A stretch of DNA of 64,000 nucleotides from Flagellimonas oceani (GCF_011068285.1 NZ_CP049616.1:3926001-3990000); one strand, 5' to 3'; positions 18,333 to 28,402 are shown, counted from the stretch's first letter. Program-made: numbers and translations. The notes: generated by a model not told the origin, from the sequence alone.

Positions 18333-18340
18333 AGAAATAA

Positions 18341-19045
18341 ATGTATATAATTAAGCAATTACGAAGAAAAAATAATTTAAGTCAATCGCAATTGGGCAAG
18401 GAAATTGGCGTCAGTCTTCGAACGATTCAGCTCTACGAACGCAAGGATGCCAACATCCCTATAAAAAACCTTACCAAGATTGCTGAGTACTTTGGACTCA
18501 CCATTGCGGAGCTCTACATGCACGAGGTGAACGATATGGGCGAGGCCTATACCAAGCGTCAGCCATTTACCAAGCACGGGAGCGTTTTTTACCCGTTGGA
18601 ATATGGAAAATACTTGGTGATGGCACCATTGGTGTTGGTGGAGTGGCATCAAAAATACATTCGGGACATAGCGAAGGATATTTTTAGCAATCCTTTCCAG
18701 GGTGGATTTATCATCGATTTTTTAACGGATGAGGCCCATCGGATATTTGAAGTGTCCGGTGATTCCATGGACGATGGCACTTCCGAGGCAATCCCGAACA
18801 AGGCCTATGTGCTTGGGCTCGAAATCAAAAAGGAATCTTTGACCCGTAATAACGAAACTTATTGGAAACAACCATATATCTTGGTCTGTTCCGATAGGAT
18901 TATCTGTAAGCAGCTTACAGGGTTTGATAGGGTACATAAGAGTTTGCTATGCCATAACTTGAATACTTCACCGGAATTTCAGGATTTTGAGCTGCCTTTG
19001 GATGAAGTGCTACAAGTATTCAAGGTTGTGAAAAAGCAGCTTTGA
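18341..19045 (+). CDS. XRE-family transcriptional regulator with S24 (LexA/CI-type) domain
   Basis: A 234-residue repressor-like protein. The N-terminal HTH (NNLSQSQLGKEIGVSLRTIQLYERK, split over about residues 11-36) is of the Cro/CI type. The C-terminal half shows the S24 serine motif FEVSGDSMDDGT (serine near residue 144), as in CI/LexA-type repressors. No clear Ala-Gly or Cys-Gly cleavage site was found, so RecA-stimulated self-cleavage is uncertain. It converges on vsr with a 26-base overlap. Such regulators are often of phage or defence origin; no phage genes are present here. Confidence 0.85.
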   Translation: MYIIKQLRRKNNLSQSQLGKEIGVSLRTIQLYERKDANIPIKNLTKIAEYFGLTIAELYMHEVNDMGEAYTKRQPFTKHGSVFYPLEYGKYLVMAPLVLVEWHQKYIRDIAKDIFSNPFQGGFIIDFLTDEAHRIFEVSGDSMDDGTSEAIPNKAYVLGLEIKKESLTRNNETYWKQPYILVCSDRIICKQLTGFDRVHKSLLCHNLNTSPEFQDFELPLDEVLQVFKVVKKQL

Positions 19046-19508
19046 CCTCGTTCAAATGGGTGAGTACCTGTTCCAAACATCCATCCAGATTCTTTTTTAC
19101 CTCGGTTTCCCAAAATCGGAATACCGTATATCCTTTTTCCTTTAGGGCCTGATTCACCTCTGCATCGCGCTGCATGTTACGTTCAATCTTTGGAATCCAG
19201 AACTCACGGTTGGTCTTTATTTTTTCCTTGCGTTTCTCCCAATTATGGCCGTGCCAATACTCCCCATCAATAAATATAACGGTCTTGTACTTTTTAAGGG
19301 CGATATCCGGCTTTCCTATGAGTTTTTTGTAGTCGATGCGGTAACGGTAGCCCGATTGCCACAAGGCTTTTCTAAAAGCAAGTTCCGGCTTGGTATTCTT
19401 GCCGCGGATTTTTCCCATGATCTTGGAACGTTCCGGTGTGGTGTAGAAACCAGATTCCTCATTGAACCGAGGGACTTTGATGCGTTCTTTTGGGTATTCT
19501 TTGGGCAT
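19020..19508 (-). CDS. vsr: Very short patch repair endonuclease (Vsr)
   Basis: Vsr nicks next to T:G mismatches that arise by deamination of 5-methylcytosine. The 162-residue protein (ATG 19508) contains RSKIMGKIRGKNTKPELAFR, the metal-binding GKPDIAL aspartate, FIDGEYWHGHNW and the WETEV motif, covering the family from end to end. An upstream in-frame start at 19532 would lie inside the sdhB terminator hairpin and is less likely. No cytosine methyltransferase is encoded nearby, so its partner must be elsewhere or absent. Confidence 0.92.
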   Translation of the reverse strand: MPKEYPKERIKVPRFNEESGFYTTPERSKIMGKIRGKNTKPELAFRKALWQSGYRYRIDYKKLIGKPDIALKKYKTVIFIDGEYWHGHNWEKRKEKIKTNREFWIPKIERNMQRDAEVNQALKEKGYTVFRFWETEVKKNLDGCLEQVLTHLNEVKAAFSQP

Positions 19509-19521
19509 ACCGTAAGATAAC

Positions 19522-19555
19522 AAAAAACCCAAACTCCAACTGGAGTTTGGGTTTT
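19522..19555 (-). terminator. Terminator of the sdh operon
   Basis: A 15-bp perfect stem (19524-19538 with 19541-19555) around a 2-base loop, with a T run on the minus strand. It lies between the sdhB stop (19578) and the vsr start (19508). Confidence 0.9.
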
Positions 19556-19577
19556 GTATATCCGAAATGTGATTTGT

Positions 19578-20324
19578 TTATCCTTTTATAGTGGCGGATA
19601 AATATTCACGGTTCATACGGGCAATGTTGGTCAATGAGATACCTTTGGGGCATTCCACTTCACAGGCTCCGGTGTTGGTACAGTTGCCAAAACCTTCCAG
19701 ATCCATTTGGCGGACCATGTTTTGTACGCGCTCGGTAGCTTCAACCTGACCTTGGGGCAACAAGGCAAATTGGGAAACTTTGGCCGAGGTGAACAACATG
19801 GCACTTGCATTTTTACAAGCGGCCACACAGGCGCCACAACCAATACAGGTGGCGGCATCCATGGCTTCGTCAGCATCATATTTGTTAATGGGTATGGCAT
19901 TGGCGTCTATGGTATTTCCAGATGTGTTCACCGAAATATAACCACCAGCTTGCTGTATGCGGTCGAAAGCGCTACGGTCTACGATCAAATCCTTGATAAC
20001 CGGGAATGCGGTGGCACGGAAAGGTTCAATTACAATGGTATCCCCATCCTTGAACTTTCTCATGTGCAATTGGCAAGTGGTTACCAATCTATCCGGTCCA
20101 TGAGGTTCCCCATTGATTTGAAGGGAACAAGTTCCGCAGATCCCTTCCCTACAATCGTGGTCAAATTCTACAGGTTCCTCACCTTTGGAGACCAATTCTT
20201 CATTTAGGATATCCAACATTTCCAAGAAAGACATATCTCCTTCTACACCGTCGAGGGTATAATCAACTATTTTTCCTGGTGTGGATGCGTCCTTTTGACG
20301 CCATATTTTTAAATGTAGCTTCAT
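19578..20324 (-). CDS. sdhB: Succinate dehydrogenase/fumarate reductase iron-sulfur subunit
   Basis: Carries electrons between the flavin subunit and the membrane anchor of complex II. The 248 residues have the plant-type [2Fe-2S] ligands ([12 protein letters not shown] plus a later cysteine), and the [4Fe-4S]/[3Fe-4S] motifs [14 protein letters not shown] and [14 protein letters not shown]. It is the last gene of sdhC-sdhA-(four-helix gene)-sdhB. It is separated from sdhA by an inserted reading frame, which is unusual for this operon. Confidence 0.96.
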   Translation of the reverse strand: MKLHLKIWRQKDASTPGKIVDYTLDGVEGDMSFLEMLDILNEELVSKGEEPVEFDHDCREGICGTCSLQINGEPHGPDRLVTTCQLHMRKFKDGDTIVIEPFRATAFPVIKDLIVDRSAFDRIQQAGGYISVNTSGNTIDANAIPINKYDADEAMDAATCIGCGACVAACKNASAMLFTSAKVSQFALLPQGQVEATERVQNMVRQMDLEGFGNCTNTGACEVECPKGISLTNIARMNREYLSATIKG

Positions 20325-20342
20325 TGCTTCGCTAATTATTAA

Positions 20343-20780
20343 GTTAATCGGTTATTGGTTTAAACTTTAGTTTAGCATCCCTTAAATATTTGATATAACC
20401 GTTTAATATTTTCAATGTTCTGTTATATAATCCTCTAAAGTTATTAAGTTTTTCCTCTTCGATATAGTTTTCATCCAACGCTATAATCATATGGTCTAAA
20501 GTTTCATTCAAAGAGCCTCTTGCCATGCGGCAAAATTGAATGTTCTCCTGATAGTTGAACCTTCCAAACCCTTCTGCAATATTGTTCCCAACTGACCGGG
20601 AAGAACGTTGTATTTGACTGGCAAGTCCAAATTTTTCAGAATCGGGCAAAAGTGGAATGATTTCATCTTTAACATAATTCCTTAGTATTCTGGATTCTTT
20701 CCAGCAAGCCAATTCTTCAAAAGATTTAAAACTTCCCACTACTGATTCTACTGCTGTTCTTTATCCAATAACTTAATAAC
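20343..20780. repeat. Imperfect inverted repeats bounding the four-helix-bundle gene in the sdh operon
   Basis: GTTAATCGGTTATTGG at 20343-20358 and CCAATAACTTAATAAC at 20765-20780 are inverted copies matching at 13 of 16 positions. The right side also has extra copies of the AATAAC word. They enclose the inserted gene; the left copy even encodes its last four codons. They could be ends of a small element, or chance in AT-rich sequence. Confidence 0.4.
20344..20739 (-). CDS. Four-helix-bundle protein (23S rRNA intervening-sequence protein family)
   Basis: A 131-residue protein of the S23/IVS-encoded four-helix-bundle family. Typical pieces are [33 protein letters not shown] and [17 protein letters not shown]. 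The family was first seen inside 23S rRNA intervening sequences and is related in fold to Avd of diversity-generating retroelements. Its function alone is unknown. Here it sits between sdhA and sdhB, 19 bases from the latter, bounded by imperfect inverted repeats. A second member lies in the suf cluster at 38125. Confidence 0.88.
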   Translation of the reverse strand: MGSFKSFEELACWKESRILRNYVKDEIIPLLPDSEKFGLASQIQRSSRSVGNNIAEGFGRFNYQENIQFCRMARGSLNETLDHMIIALDENYIEEEKLNNFRGLYNRTLKILNGYIKYLRDAKLKFKPITD

Positions 20781-20794
20781 CAATAACACAATAA

Positions 20795-22798
20795 TTATTT
20801 ATATGATCTTGTCTTCAGTTCAATGTTTTCATATACCAAATCTTCTTTGTGAAGTTCAGCATCCTTGGGCTCGCCCTTGTACTCCCATGCGGCCACATAT
20901 TTAAAGTTTTCATCGTCACGGAGCGCCTCTCCCTCTTCGGTCTGGTACTCTTCACGGAAGTGCCCTCCACATGATTCGTTTCTGTGCAGTGCATCCTTTG
21001 CGAAAAGCTCGCCCAACTCCAAAAAATCGGCCACGCGTCCAGCTTTTTCCAGTTCTTGGTTTTTGGAATCGATACTTCCGGGAACTTTTACGTTCTCCCA
21101 GAAATCCTTTCTAAGTTCGGAAATTTCCTTGATGGCTTCTTTCAGTTCTTTCTCGTTACGGGCCATACCACATTTGTTCCACATGATCTTACCAAGTTTC
21201 TTGTGATAATAATCCACGGAATGGATTCCCGAACCGCCCATCAACTTTTCCATTCTGTCGCGAACTTGTTGCTCAGCTTCTTCAAATTCCTTGGAATCCG
21301 TTGGAATGGCACCGGTTCTAATATCATCGGATAAGTAATCACCAATAGTATATGGCAATACAAAATATCCATCGGCAAGTCCTTGCATCAACGCTGAAGC
21401 ACCCAATCGGTTGGCACCATGGTCGCTAAAGTTGGCCTCTCCTGCTGCATAACAGCCGGGGATAGTGGTCTGCAAGTTGTAATCCACCCAAAGACCTCCC
21501 ATGGTATAGTGTACCGCGGGATAGATCATCATCGGGGTTTTGTATGGATTTTGGTCTACGATTTTTTCGTACATCTGGAAAAGGTTGCCGTATTTGGCCT
21601 CAACAACTTCTTCACCTAGTTTGGTGATGGTCGCCTTGTCCGGATCTTTAATTCCAGAGGTCAATGCTTTTTCTTTTCCATAACGCTCTATGGCAGATGC
21701 GAAATCCAAGAATACCGCTTCACCGGTCTTGTTCACTCCGAAACCGGCATCGCAACGTTCTTTGGCGGCTCTTGATGCCACATCACGGGGCACAAGGTTA
21801 CCGAAGGCGGGATACCTTCTTTCCAAATAGTAGTCCCTATCTTCTTCGGCAATTTCCGTTGGCTTCAATCTGCCTTCGCGTATGGCAATGGCATCCTCTT
21901 TTTTTGCAGGTACCCAGATTCGACCATCATTTCTTAGCGACTCGGACATCAATGTCAATTTGGATTGATGGTCCCCAGAAACGGGAATACAGGTAGGGTG
22001 TATTTGTGTAAAGCATGGATTGGCGAAGAAGGCTCCTTTTCGGTGCGCTCTCCATGCAGCCATTACGTTACTTCCCATGGCGTTGGTGGAAAGGAAGAAT
22101 ACGTTTCCGTACCCTCCCGTAGCCAAAACTACGGCGTGGGCGCTATGCCTTTCGATTTCCCCACTTACCAAGTCCCTAGCGATAATTCCTCTTGCCTTAC
22201 CGTCGACCAAGACCAAATCCATCATTTCATGACGGTTAAAGGCTTGAATCTTTCCACGGTTGATCTGACGGTTCATCGCAGAGTAGGCACCCAGCAACAA
22301 TTGCTGACCGGTCTGTCCCTTGGCATAAAAGGTTCTTGAAACAAGTACCCCACCGAAAGAACGGTTATCCAACATACCGCCATACTCACGGGCAAAGGGA
22401 ACCCCTTGAGCCACACATTGGTCGATGATGTTGCCTGAAACTTCTGCCAGTCGGTAAACGTTGGCTTCGCGGGAGCGATAATCGCCACCTTTGATGGTAT
22501 CGTAGAAAAGGCGGTAGTTACTATCGCCATCCCCTTGATAGTTTTTTGCTGCATTGATACCCCCTTGGGCAGCAATGGAGTGCGCCCTACGCGGTGAATC
22601 TTGATAACAGAATGTTTTTACGTTGTAACCCAACTCGGCCAAAGTTGCGGCAGCGGCACCACCTGCAAGTCCTGTACCTACAACGATGATGTCGATGTTC
22701 CTTTTGTTGGCAGGGTTAACCAGATTGATGTCGTTTTTATGCTTGGTCCATTTGTCGGCCAACGGCCCAGATGGAATTTTAGAATCCAATATGCCCAT
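20795..22798 (-). CDS. sdhA: Succinate dehydrogenase/fumarate reductase flavoprotein subunit
   Basis: Oxidises succinate to fumarate (or the reverse) with covalently bound FAD. The 667 residues begin with the dinucleotide fold [19 protein letters not shown], then the histidyl-FAD attachment region [20 protein letters not shown]. The substrate-side motifs [15 protein letters not shown] and the Asp/Gly-rich [18 protein letters not shown] follow. Length matches the Bacteroidota/epsilon-type enzyme. It starts three bases from the sdhC stop. Confidence 0.96.
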   Translation of the reverse strand: MGILDSKIPSGPLADKWTKHKNDINLVNPANKRNIDIIVVGTGLAGGAAAATLAELGYNVKTFCYQDSPRRAHSIAAQGGINAAKNYQGDGDSNYRLFYDTIKGGDYRSREANVYRLAEVSGNIIDQCVAQGVPFAREYGGMLDNRSFGGVLVSRTFYAKGQTGQQLLLGAYSAMNRQINRGKIQAFNRHEMMDLVLVDGKARGIIARDLVSGEIERHSAHAVVLATGGYGNVFFLSTNAMGSNVMAAWRAHRKGAFFANPCFTQIHPTCIPVSGDHQSKLTLMSESLRNDGRIWVPAKKEDAIAIREGRLKPTEIAEEDRDYYLERRYPAFGNLVPRDVASRAAKERCDAGFGVNKTGEAVFLDFASAIERYGKEKALTSGIKDPDKATITKLGEEVVEAKYGNLFQMYEKIVDQNPYKTPMMIYPAVHYTMGGLWVDYNLQTTIPGCYAAGEANFSDHGANRLGASALMQGLADGYFVLPYTIGDYLSDDIRTGAIPTDSKEFEEAEQQVRDRMEKLMGGSGIHSVDYYHKKLGKIMWNKCGMARNEKELKEAIKEISELRKDFWENVKVPGSIDSKNQELEKAGRVADFLELGELFAKDALHRNESCGGHFREEYQTEEGEALRDDENFKYVAAWEYKGEPKDAELHKEDLVYENIELKTRSYK

Positions 22799-22800
22799 AC

Positions 22801-23466
22801 TTACTGTGTTATTGGGTTAAGGTGGTGGTATATGGCGATAAATGCAAATGCCAAGGGTACCACTACCGCAAATATTTTAGCAAATTTTGTAAATCCAACG
22901 GTGTACTTGTTGTTGGCACCCATGGATTGGAAAGAGGATGCAAAGCCGTGCCACAAGTGCAGGCTCAGCAACACAAAGGAAACCACGTAAAGAATGGTTC
23001 TCCAAAAAGGAGCGAATTTCTCAACAGTCTCGTGGTAGTAACGTGTTGGGTCCTCAGGATTGGCCTCCACATATTTATAGGTCATTTCGTGTACCCAGAA
23101 ATCGTAGAAGTGCAATGCCAAGAAAGCAAGGATCACCAAACCTGAATAGATCATGTTTCTGGAAACCCATGGTGCATTGGCGCTGCCATTGTACTTAACA
23201 TAGCCCACGTTCCTGGCTTTTTTGTTCTGGATCTCCAAAACAAAGCCCATTACAAAGTGAACAATGACACCTGCGATTAGAATAGGCTGCATCAAAAATT
23301 GGACTATGGGGTTATAGCCCATAAAATGGGATGCTTCGTTAAAAAAATCGGGGGAAAATACCGAGGCCAAATTAATGGTCACGTGAAGAATCAAAAATGT
23401 GACCAAAAAAAGACCCGATAGGGCCATAACATATTTTCGGGCCAACGAAGATTTTATCAAACTCAT
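22801..23466 (-). CDS. sdhC: Succinate dehydrogenase cytochrome b subunit (single-polypeptide anchor)
   Basis: Membrane anchor that binds heme b and quinone. The 221 residues form five hydrophobic helices, with histidines in [50 protein letters not shown] and [10 protein letters not shown] that include the heme ligands. One polypeptide replaces the SdhC/SdhD pair, as usual in Bacteroidota. It is first in the operon and has a good promoter directly upstream. Confidence 0.94.
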   Translation of the reverse strand: MSLIKSSLARKYVMALSGLFLVTFLILHVTINLASVFSPDFFNEASHFMGYNPIVQFLMQPILIAGVIVHFVMGFVLEIQNKKARNVGYVKYNGSANAPWVSRNMIYSGLVILAFLALHFYDFWVHEMTYKYVEANPEDPTRYYHETVEKFAPFWRTILYVVSFVLLSLHLWHGFASSFQSMGANNKYTVGFTKFAKIFAVVVPLAFAFIAIYHHLNPITQ

Positions 23467-23484
23467 CAGAAGTTAGTTTTTACA

Positions 23485-23515
23485 CAAATTTACGGCACGG
23501 ATGAGTTTTTAACAA
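23485..23515 (-). promoter_or_regulatory. Promoter of the sdh operon
   Basis: On the minus strand: TTG at 23515-23513, a 20-base spacer, then TAAATTTG (23492-23485). Both elements fit the Bacteroidota consensus. Transcription would begin some 10-15 bases before the sdhC ATG. Confidence 0.75.
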
Positions 23516-23848
23516 GGAATAAACAAGTTGTACCCCCTTATTTAGAAACATTATATAGAAGGGTCAAAGCTTTGAAAATGATCGAATAAAGGCAGCGAGG
23601 TATGGCCGAGGTTGGATTTTGCGTTAGGAAATGTCCTTAAAATGGAGAAATTTTCCACACAAGTTATGGAGAGTTGGATAAAAAGAGACTGTTTCCTGTA
23701 TCCCATCAGGTTTATCGGAACAGATGAACCGTGGTGAAGCCTAGATGATTTATAAAGTTAGATACCTGGAATAACATCCGATTTGTTCACATACTTTGTA
23801 TAAGCTTCAACGTATTAAAAAAGTTAGGGGGAACTTTATAATACCTGA
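23516..23848. other. Gene-free stretch upstream of sdhC and downstream of the collagen-like gene
   Basis: About 330 bases without a credible ORF, RNA gene or strong hairpin. It separates two minus-strand transcription units. Nothing further is recognised. Confidence 0.5.
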
Positions 23849-24463
23849 TTATTCAGGAATATTGAAATGTGCAATCACCTCTTGGTAGCTCATCTTGGTA
23901 AAATCTAAATCTGATTTAGCAGATGTGGATACGCCACCGGGAATGAGAACATAACGGTACTGCTCCAAAAATGAGCCGTCAGAGACACTTTCGCCTTCTT
24001 CGTTGGCTGCCACCGTGATTCTGATTTCATCACTTAGTGCCCTATAATAATAGGATTGTTGCCTGCCTGCCCCGAATACTATAGGGAGTTGGTAGACGAG
24101 GTTTCCTCCGGCACCCAGATCAATTCTTCTTGCATAGACCAAAATGGTCCCAAAATTTAGCATGTCGGGATCAATTTCCGGGGCATCAATGGTAAAGGAA
24201 GAGGATGTGGCTATGATGTTGTTGCCGAATTCGGTATTTACCCAATCCGAATAAATCACATTGGCCGTACCAGTTTCTCCTTGCTCGCCCTGTTCTCCCT
24301 GTTCTCCTTGTGGGCCTGCAGGTCCGGCGACGCCTTGTTCCCCTTGGGGTCCTTGTGGGCCAACGGCTCCGTCCTCACCATCCTCTGGAGAGCATGAGAC
24401 GATCATTGCAACCGACATTACGGTTAAAAAGAATGCTTTAATGGACAATTCACTTGTTTTCAT
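23849..24463 (-). CDS. Lipoprotein with collagen-like Gly-X-X repeats
   Basis: A 204-residue predicted lipoprotein; the lipobox IVSC puts the acylated cysteine near residue 24. Residues about 30-64 are an uninterrupted series of Gly-X-Y triplets rich in GPQ and GEQ, i.e. a collagen-like stalk. The remaining 140 residues form a beta-rich domain common behind such stalks in Bacteroidota ([12 protein letters not shown] near its start, YRYVLIPGG near the end). A trimeric surface protein is likely. Ligand unknown. Triplet number may vary between strains. Confidence 0.82.
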   Translation of the reverse strand: MKTSELSIKAFFLTVMSVAMIVSCSPEDGEDGAVGPQGPQGEQGVAGPAGPQGEQGEQGEQGETGTANVIYSDWVNTEFGNNIIATSSSFTIDAPEIDPDMLNFGTILVYARRIDLGAGGNLVYQLPIVFGAGRQQSYYYRALSDEIRITVAANEEGESVSDGSFLEQYRYVLIPGGVSTSAKSDLDFTKMSYQEVIAHFNIPE

Positions 24464-24717
24464 GTTTTAATTTTTTTGGGTTTCAGCGGTCAAATTAGAA
24501 TTGCTGGACCAGTTGATGAACTCGCTCCTTACCGTAGGTGCATATTATTATGCTGGCTGGTTGTTTTTTATTGCCAATGGGGCATTCCGTTCTTTTTTGG
24601 AAGGATTTACCATCCGTACAGCATAGTTGCCGGACATACACCATTTTATGTTAAATATCACTACAGGTGGGTTTTGTAGCGGTTCAATTTATAATTTGGG
24701 GTAAATAAGGAACCATC

Positions 24718-25452
24718 ATGAGGGTAATTATTGTAGATGACGAGTTGGCCGCTATCAACAGCCTCTCTTGGGAGTTGAGGAGGCACTCGGACTTTATCTC
24801 AATTGTTGAAACATTTACTTCTCCCGTAGAGGCCATATCGGGAATCAATTACTTAAAGCCCGATTGTGTTTTTTTGGATATTGAGATGCCCGAAATGAGC
24901 GGTTTCTCGCTTTTGGAAAAATTGGAATATCGCAACTTTGCCATAGTCATCACCACAGCATACAATCAATATGCAATTAGGGCAATTAAAGAAAGCGCTG
25001 TGGACTACCTTTTGAAACCGGTAGACCAAGATGATATTTTGGGCGTGGTGGAAAAGCTGAAAAAATTGAACGGGGCACAAAATTTCAAACACCAATTCGA
25101 GCAAACTTTTGAAGCCCTTTCCCGGGCAAGTTCACCGCAGATCGTTCAGATTCCCGTAAGCGGAAAAATTTTGTTCCTGCGGGTAAATGAGATCGTGTAT
25201 TGCGAATCGGACGGGAATTACTCAAAAGCCTTTTTGGAATCCGGGGAACAGTTGTTGGTATCAAAAAAATTGAAAGAGCTGGAGGACATGCTTCCCAACC
25301 GAATGTTCTTCAGGGTACATAATTCCTATATCGTGCATTTGCTCAAAGTGAAGGAGTATCTACGTTCGGAAGGGTATTTGGTTTTATCGAACCAAAAGAA
25401 GATACCGGTCTCAAGGACCAAAAAGGAGGCCTTTTTAAATCGGATGAGCTAA
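24718..25452 (+). CDS. LytTR-family response regulator
   Basis: A 244-residue two-component regulator. The receiver domain has the acidic pair D7/D8, phosphoacceptor D54 in FLDIEMPEMSG, the ITTAYNQYA threonine and the LLKPVD lysine. The C-terminal LytTR DNA-binding domain (about 140-244) shows VNEIVYCESDGNYSKAF, the SKKLKELEDMLP loop and FFRVHNSYIVHL. LytTR domains bind pairs of about 9-bp direct repeats spaced two helical turns apart, which is the arrangement found before the lipoprotein genes at 46-59 kb. Its kinase follows nine bases later. Confidence 0.93.
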   Translation: MRVIIVDDELAAINSLSWELRRHSDFISIVETFTSPVEAISGINYLKPDCVFLDIEMPEMSGFSLLEKLEYRNFAIVITTAYNQYAIRAIKESAVDYLLKPVDQDDILGVVEKLKKLNGAQNFKHQFEQTFEALSRASSPQIVQIPVSGKILFLRVNEIVYCESDGNYSKAFLESGEQLLVSKKLKELEDMLPNRMFFRVHNSYIVHLLKVKEYLRSEGYLVLSNQKKIPVSRTKKEAFLNRMS

Positions 25453-25461
25453 TCTGCACGT

Positions 25462-26994
25462 ATGCTGAAAAATTTGACAGACTTTTTCAAGGATAGTAAC
25501 CAAAATGGATTCGGGTTCCTTGTGGTTTCCGTACTGTTCTATCTTTTTGTTTTTTTTCTGATACAGTTTTTTCAGCACAAGAAACGGTTTTACCTATTTT
25601 ACTGCCTGTATGCCCTGGTCACCGGCATAACCTTGATGAAATATGTGGAAGGTGTCTTTTTTTCTGATTTTTTCCATAGTCCTTCCGGGAGAAGCTTTGT
25701 AGCTTGGGTTCATTACCCTACACAATTGTTTGCGTCCATGCTGTTCAGCTTTTTTGTCTTGGACATTATGCAGTTGAAAAACGGGCATCCGAAATTCGTA
25801 AAATGGACATACAGGGCCTATTTGGGAGTTGCACCGATATACTTGATCTTATGGGGCGTTCAATTGATGAATCCCAGGTCTTATTTGATCGATTATTTCC
25901 ATGGGTTTTTCTTTTTGCCGATGAGCCTGATCGTGTTCGTGGGAGGATTCTATTTGGTACTGAAACAGGACCGCATAATCAAGTGGTACATTCTATCGGG
26001 CATGTCGGCACTTTTTGTTTCATACCTCGTTATCACCTTGTATTCGTTTAAGAATAGCAGGGCCAATGACGAAACACTGTATATTTTTTACCTGGGTGTA
26101 TTGTTGGAAAGTCTGTTGTTCGCCCTCGCCATTGGATTGGAACAGAAAATGGTCTACAAGGATAAGGCCCATGTACAGAAAAAATACATTGAACAACTGG
26201 AGGAAAACCAAGTGATCAAGGAGAGTATCAACCGAACCCTATCGGATGAGCTCTTGCAGACCAAGGCCGAAATAGAGGGGCTAAGTTCGGAGGCCCAAAG
26301 GGAAAGGACCGAAAAACTCACCATGAAAATGGAGAACAGGTTCGCACAGCTCAAACTCGATGCCCTGCGCAGTCAAATGAATCCCCATTTTATTTTCAAT
26401 GCGCTCAATTCCATTAAATCCTATCTAATAGAAAATGATCAAGAAAAGGCCATTTATTACCTTGGCAGGTTCTCCAAACTTATCCGTGGAATCTTGGAAA
26501 GTTCAAGGAAGGATTTGGTGACCTTAAAGGAGGAATTGGATATTATTGAAATGTATACCGAAATTGAGAGCGACCGATTCAAAAACAACATTGAATACAT
26601 TGCAGAAATTGATGGTGGGATATCTCCGGATGCTATTTTGATTCCCTCCCTTATATTACAGCCCTTTGTGGAAAATTCCATTTGGCACGGACTTACTACA
26701 AAAAAAGGCAAAAAACAGTTGGTCATTAAAGTCCAAGAAACCGATGAAGGGGGTTGTCTTACGGTTATCGTTGAGGATAATGGTATAGGACGGGAAGCAT
26801 CCCGCCTTAAAAACCGTCAAAACCCGTTAAAGGGGCAATCGTTGGGATTGACGATCGTCCAAGATAGATTGGATTTTTTTTCCAAAAAATACCATGAGGA
26901 TTTTAGCTACGCCATTTACGATGGAAAAGACGAAGAGACTGGAAAGGCACTGGGAACAAGGGTTATTGTGAACCTCCCAAAACTTACGGAATAA
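25462..26994 (+). CDS. Membrane LytS-type sensor histidine kinase, partner of the LytTR regulator
   Basis: A 510-residue sensor with about seven transmembrane helices (residues 17-235) and no large periplasmic domain. A long coiled coil (about 240-295) leads to the kinase. The phosphoacceptor is H309 in LRSQMNPHFIFNALNSIKS; QPFVENSIWHG and EDNGIGRE are intact, as is SLGLTIVQDRL. It is encoded nine bases after the LytTR regulator, so the two form a system. It lacks the DISM sensor domain of the kinases at 1419 and 4563. Confidence 0.92.
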   Translation: MLKNLTDFFKDSNQNGFGFLVVSVLFYLFVFFLIQFFQHKKRFYLFYCLYALVTGITLMKYVEGVFFSDFFHSPSGRSFVAWVHYPTQLFASMLFSFFVLDIMQLKNGHPKFVKWTYRAYLGVAPIYLILWGVQLMNPRSYLIDYFHGFFFLPMSLIVFVGGFYLVLKQDRIIKWYILSGMSALFVSYLVITLYSFKNSRANDETLYIFYLGVLLESLLFALAIGLEQKMVYKDKAHVQKKYIEQLEENQVIKESINRTLSDELLQTKAEIEGLSSEAQRERTEKLTMKMENRFAQLKLDALRSQMNPHFIFNALNSIKSYLIENDQEKAIYYLGRFSKLIRGILESSRKDLVTLKEELDIIEMYTEIESDRFKNNIEYIAEIDGGISPDAILIPSLILQPFVENSIWHGLTTKKGKKQLVIKVQETDEGGCLTVIVEDNGIGREASRLKNRQNPLKGQSLGLTIVQDRLDFFSKKYHEDFSYAIYDGKDEETGKALGTRVIVNLPKLTE

Positions 26995-27075
26995 CCCTAT
27001 TTCACCAAAAGAAAAACAGCGGGCAAAAGGAAAATCCAAATAATTGTCCGAATTTGGATAAAATTTAAAAAACCA

Positions 27076-27963
27076 ATGGACATTGCCATACTTTCCGTAA
27101 GCCTCAATGTGTATTCCACCGCAAGGATAGCAGAGGAGTTTGAAAAGGCAGGGCATTATGTAGAGCATATTGATCATACCAAATGTTCCGTACAGTTGGG
27201 AGACGAAAAGCCCCAGATTTTTTATGGAGCCGATAACATAACCAACGAATTTGATGCCATTGTCCCAAGAATCGGAACCACGGTTACCAGACACGGAGCG
27301 GCCATAGTAAAGCAGTTCGAGATGAACAATATATTCAGTACGGCCAAGTCCATGGGAATCATTAGGGCAAGGAACAAGGTTTCCACCCTGCAAATGATGT
27401 CCCAAAAACAGATTCCTGTACCAAAAACCGTGTTTTCCATCAATCCCAATAATGTAGAGCACCAAATCGAGCTTTTGGGCGGAGCTCCGGTAATCATCAA
27501 ACTGCAGGAAGGCACCCAGGGCAAAGGGGTTATCTTGGCGGAAAGCAAGAAGTCGGCAAAATCCGTGATCGATACCCTGTACAATATGAATACCAGTATT
27601 TTGTTGCAAGAGTATATCGAGGAGGCCAATGGTGAAGATCTTCGTATCATTGTTGTGGACAATAAAATTGTGGCCAGCATGAAGCGGACCAGCGGGCTGG
27701 ACGATTTTAGGTCGAACGTGCACCGTGGGGCCGAGACTCAAAAAGTGCAGCTGACGCCTCGTGAAAAGTTCATCGCCATCAATGCCACCAAACATTTGGG
27801 CCTGGGTGTGGCAGGAGTGGATTTGATCCGTTCCAAAAACGGCCCCTTGCTTATCGAGGTAAACGCCTCCCCTGGCTTAAAGGGTATTGAGGCGGCCACT
27901 GGCATAAACGTGGCCAAAACTATAGTTCAGTACGTAGAGAAAAATGCAAAACGGAGCAGATAG
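27076..27963 (+). CDS. rimK: RimK-family ATP-grasp alpha-L-glutamate ligase
   Basis: ATP-dependent ligase that in Escherichia coli adds glutamates to the C-terminus of ribosomal protein S6. The 295 residues show the ATP-grasp fold: VIIKLQEGTQGKGVILAES (ATP-binding loop), LLQEYIEEANGEDLRIIVV, and the metal-binding GPLLIEVNASPGLKGIE near the end. Length agrees with RimK. The true acceptor here could be S6 or another protein; no rpsF is nearby. Confidence 0.9.
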   Translation: MDIAILSVSLNVYSTARIAEEFEKAGHYVEHIDHTKCSVQLGDEKPQIFYGADNITNEFDAIVPRIGTTVTRHGAAIVKQFEMNNIFSTAKSMGIIRARNKVSTLQMMSQKQIPVPKTVFSINPNNVEHQIELLGGAPVIIKLQEGTQGKGVILAESKKSAKSVIDTLYNMNTSILLQEYIEEANGEDLRIIVVDNKIVASMKRTSGLDDFRSNVHRGAETQKVQLTPREKFIAINATKHLGLGVAGVDLIRSKNGPLLIEVNASPGLKGIEAATGINVAKTIVQYVEKNAKRSR

Positions 27964-27973
27964 TGAACAAGAT

Positions 27974-28402
27974 TTAAGCAGATAGGTCGATTTGATTGCT
28001 GATCTTCGCCATGCTCCATTTGATGGCGTCTTCAAGATCGGAAAACTGACGAATTTTATTCCTGAAGAACAATTTCTCCAAAACTACACTCGTCAATCCG
28101 CTTGTATTGTAAGCCACAATGGAATAAAAATCCAATTTATGGCGATGCTTATAAAACTTCAGCCAATCGGTCGGCACTACAGAATAATTGTTGATGCGAT
28201 TACTGATATAGGCAATTGGCTTGTCCTTTCCCAATACCTCATAGGCCACATCGATTATTTTTTCGGCAATGGACCAATCGAAAGTTTCACCTTCGTTCAT
28301 TTCTGAAATGACCAGACCTTCAAAAAAATAAAAGGTGCCAAACTCATACTCCCTGATCTGTTTTATTTTTTTAAAAAACTCCAAATCCCTAACACGCTGC
28401 AT
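27974..28402 (-). CDS. Hypothetical protein, possibly STAS/SpoIIAA-like
   Basis: A 142-residue soluble protein without signal peptide. The pattern FGTFYFFEGLVISEMNEGETFDW, KPIAYISNRINNYSVVP (each within about 25 residues of the next) and a C-terminal helix resembles STAS/SpoIIAA-like proteins common in flavobacteria, but this is a weak fold impression. It converges with rimK. A canonical -7 box lies 33 bases upstream, and a LytTR-like repeat pair further out. Confidence 0.6.
   Translation of the reverse strand: MQRVRDLEFFKKIKQIREYEFGTFYFFEGLVISEMNEGETFDWSIAEKIIDVAYEVLGKDKPIAYISNRINNYSVVPTDWLKFYKHRHKLDFYSIVAYNTSGLTSVVLEKLFFRNKIRQFSDLEDAIKWSMAKISNQIDLSA

Noticed and set aside
17880..19508. Prophage or integrative element around the CI-like regulator
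   Set aside because: No integrase, attachment-site repeat, tRNA or structural phage gene is found; the neighbours are housekeeping genes.
20344..20739. Diversity-generating retroelement (Avd-like protein)
   Set aside because: The four-helix protein shares the fold family, but no reverse transcriptase, template repeat or variable repeat is in the window.
26827..27795. Long minus-strand ORF (322 codons) across the kinase end and rimK
   Set aside because: It overlaps two well-supported genes and crosses their intergenic gap; its translation has no recognisable features.
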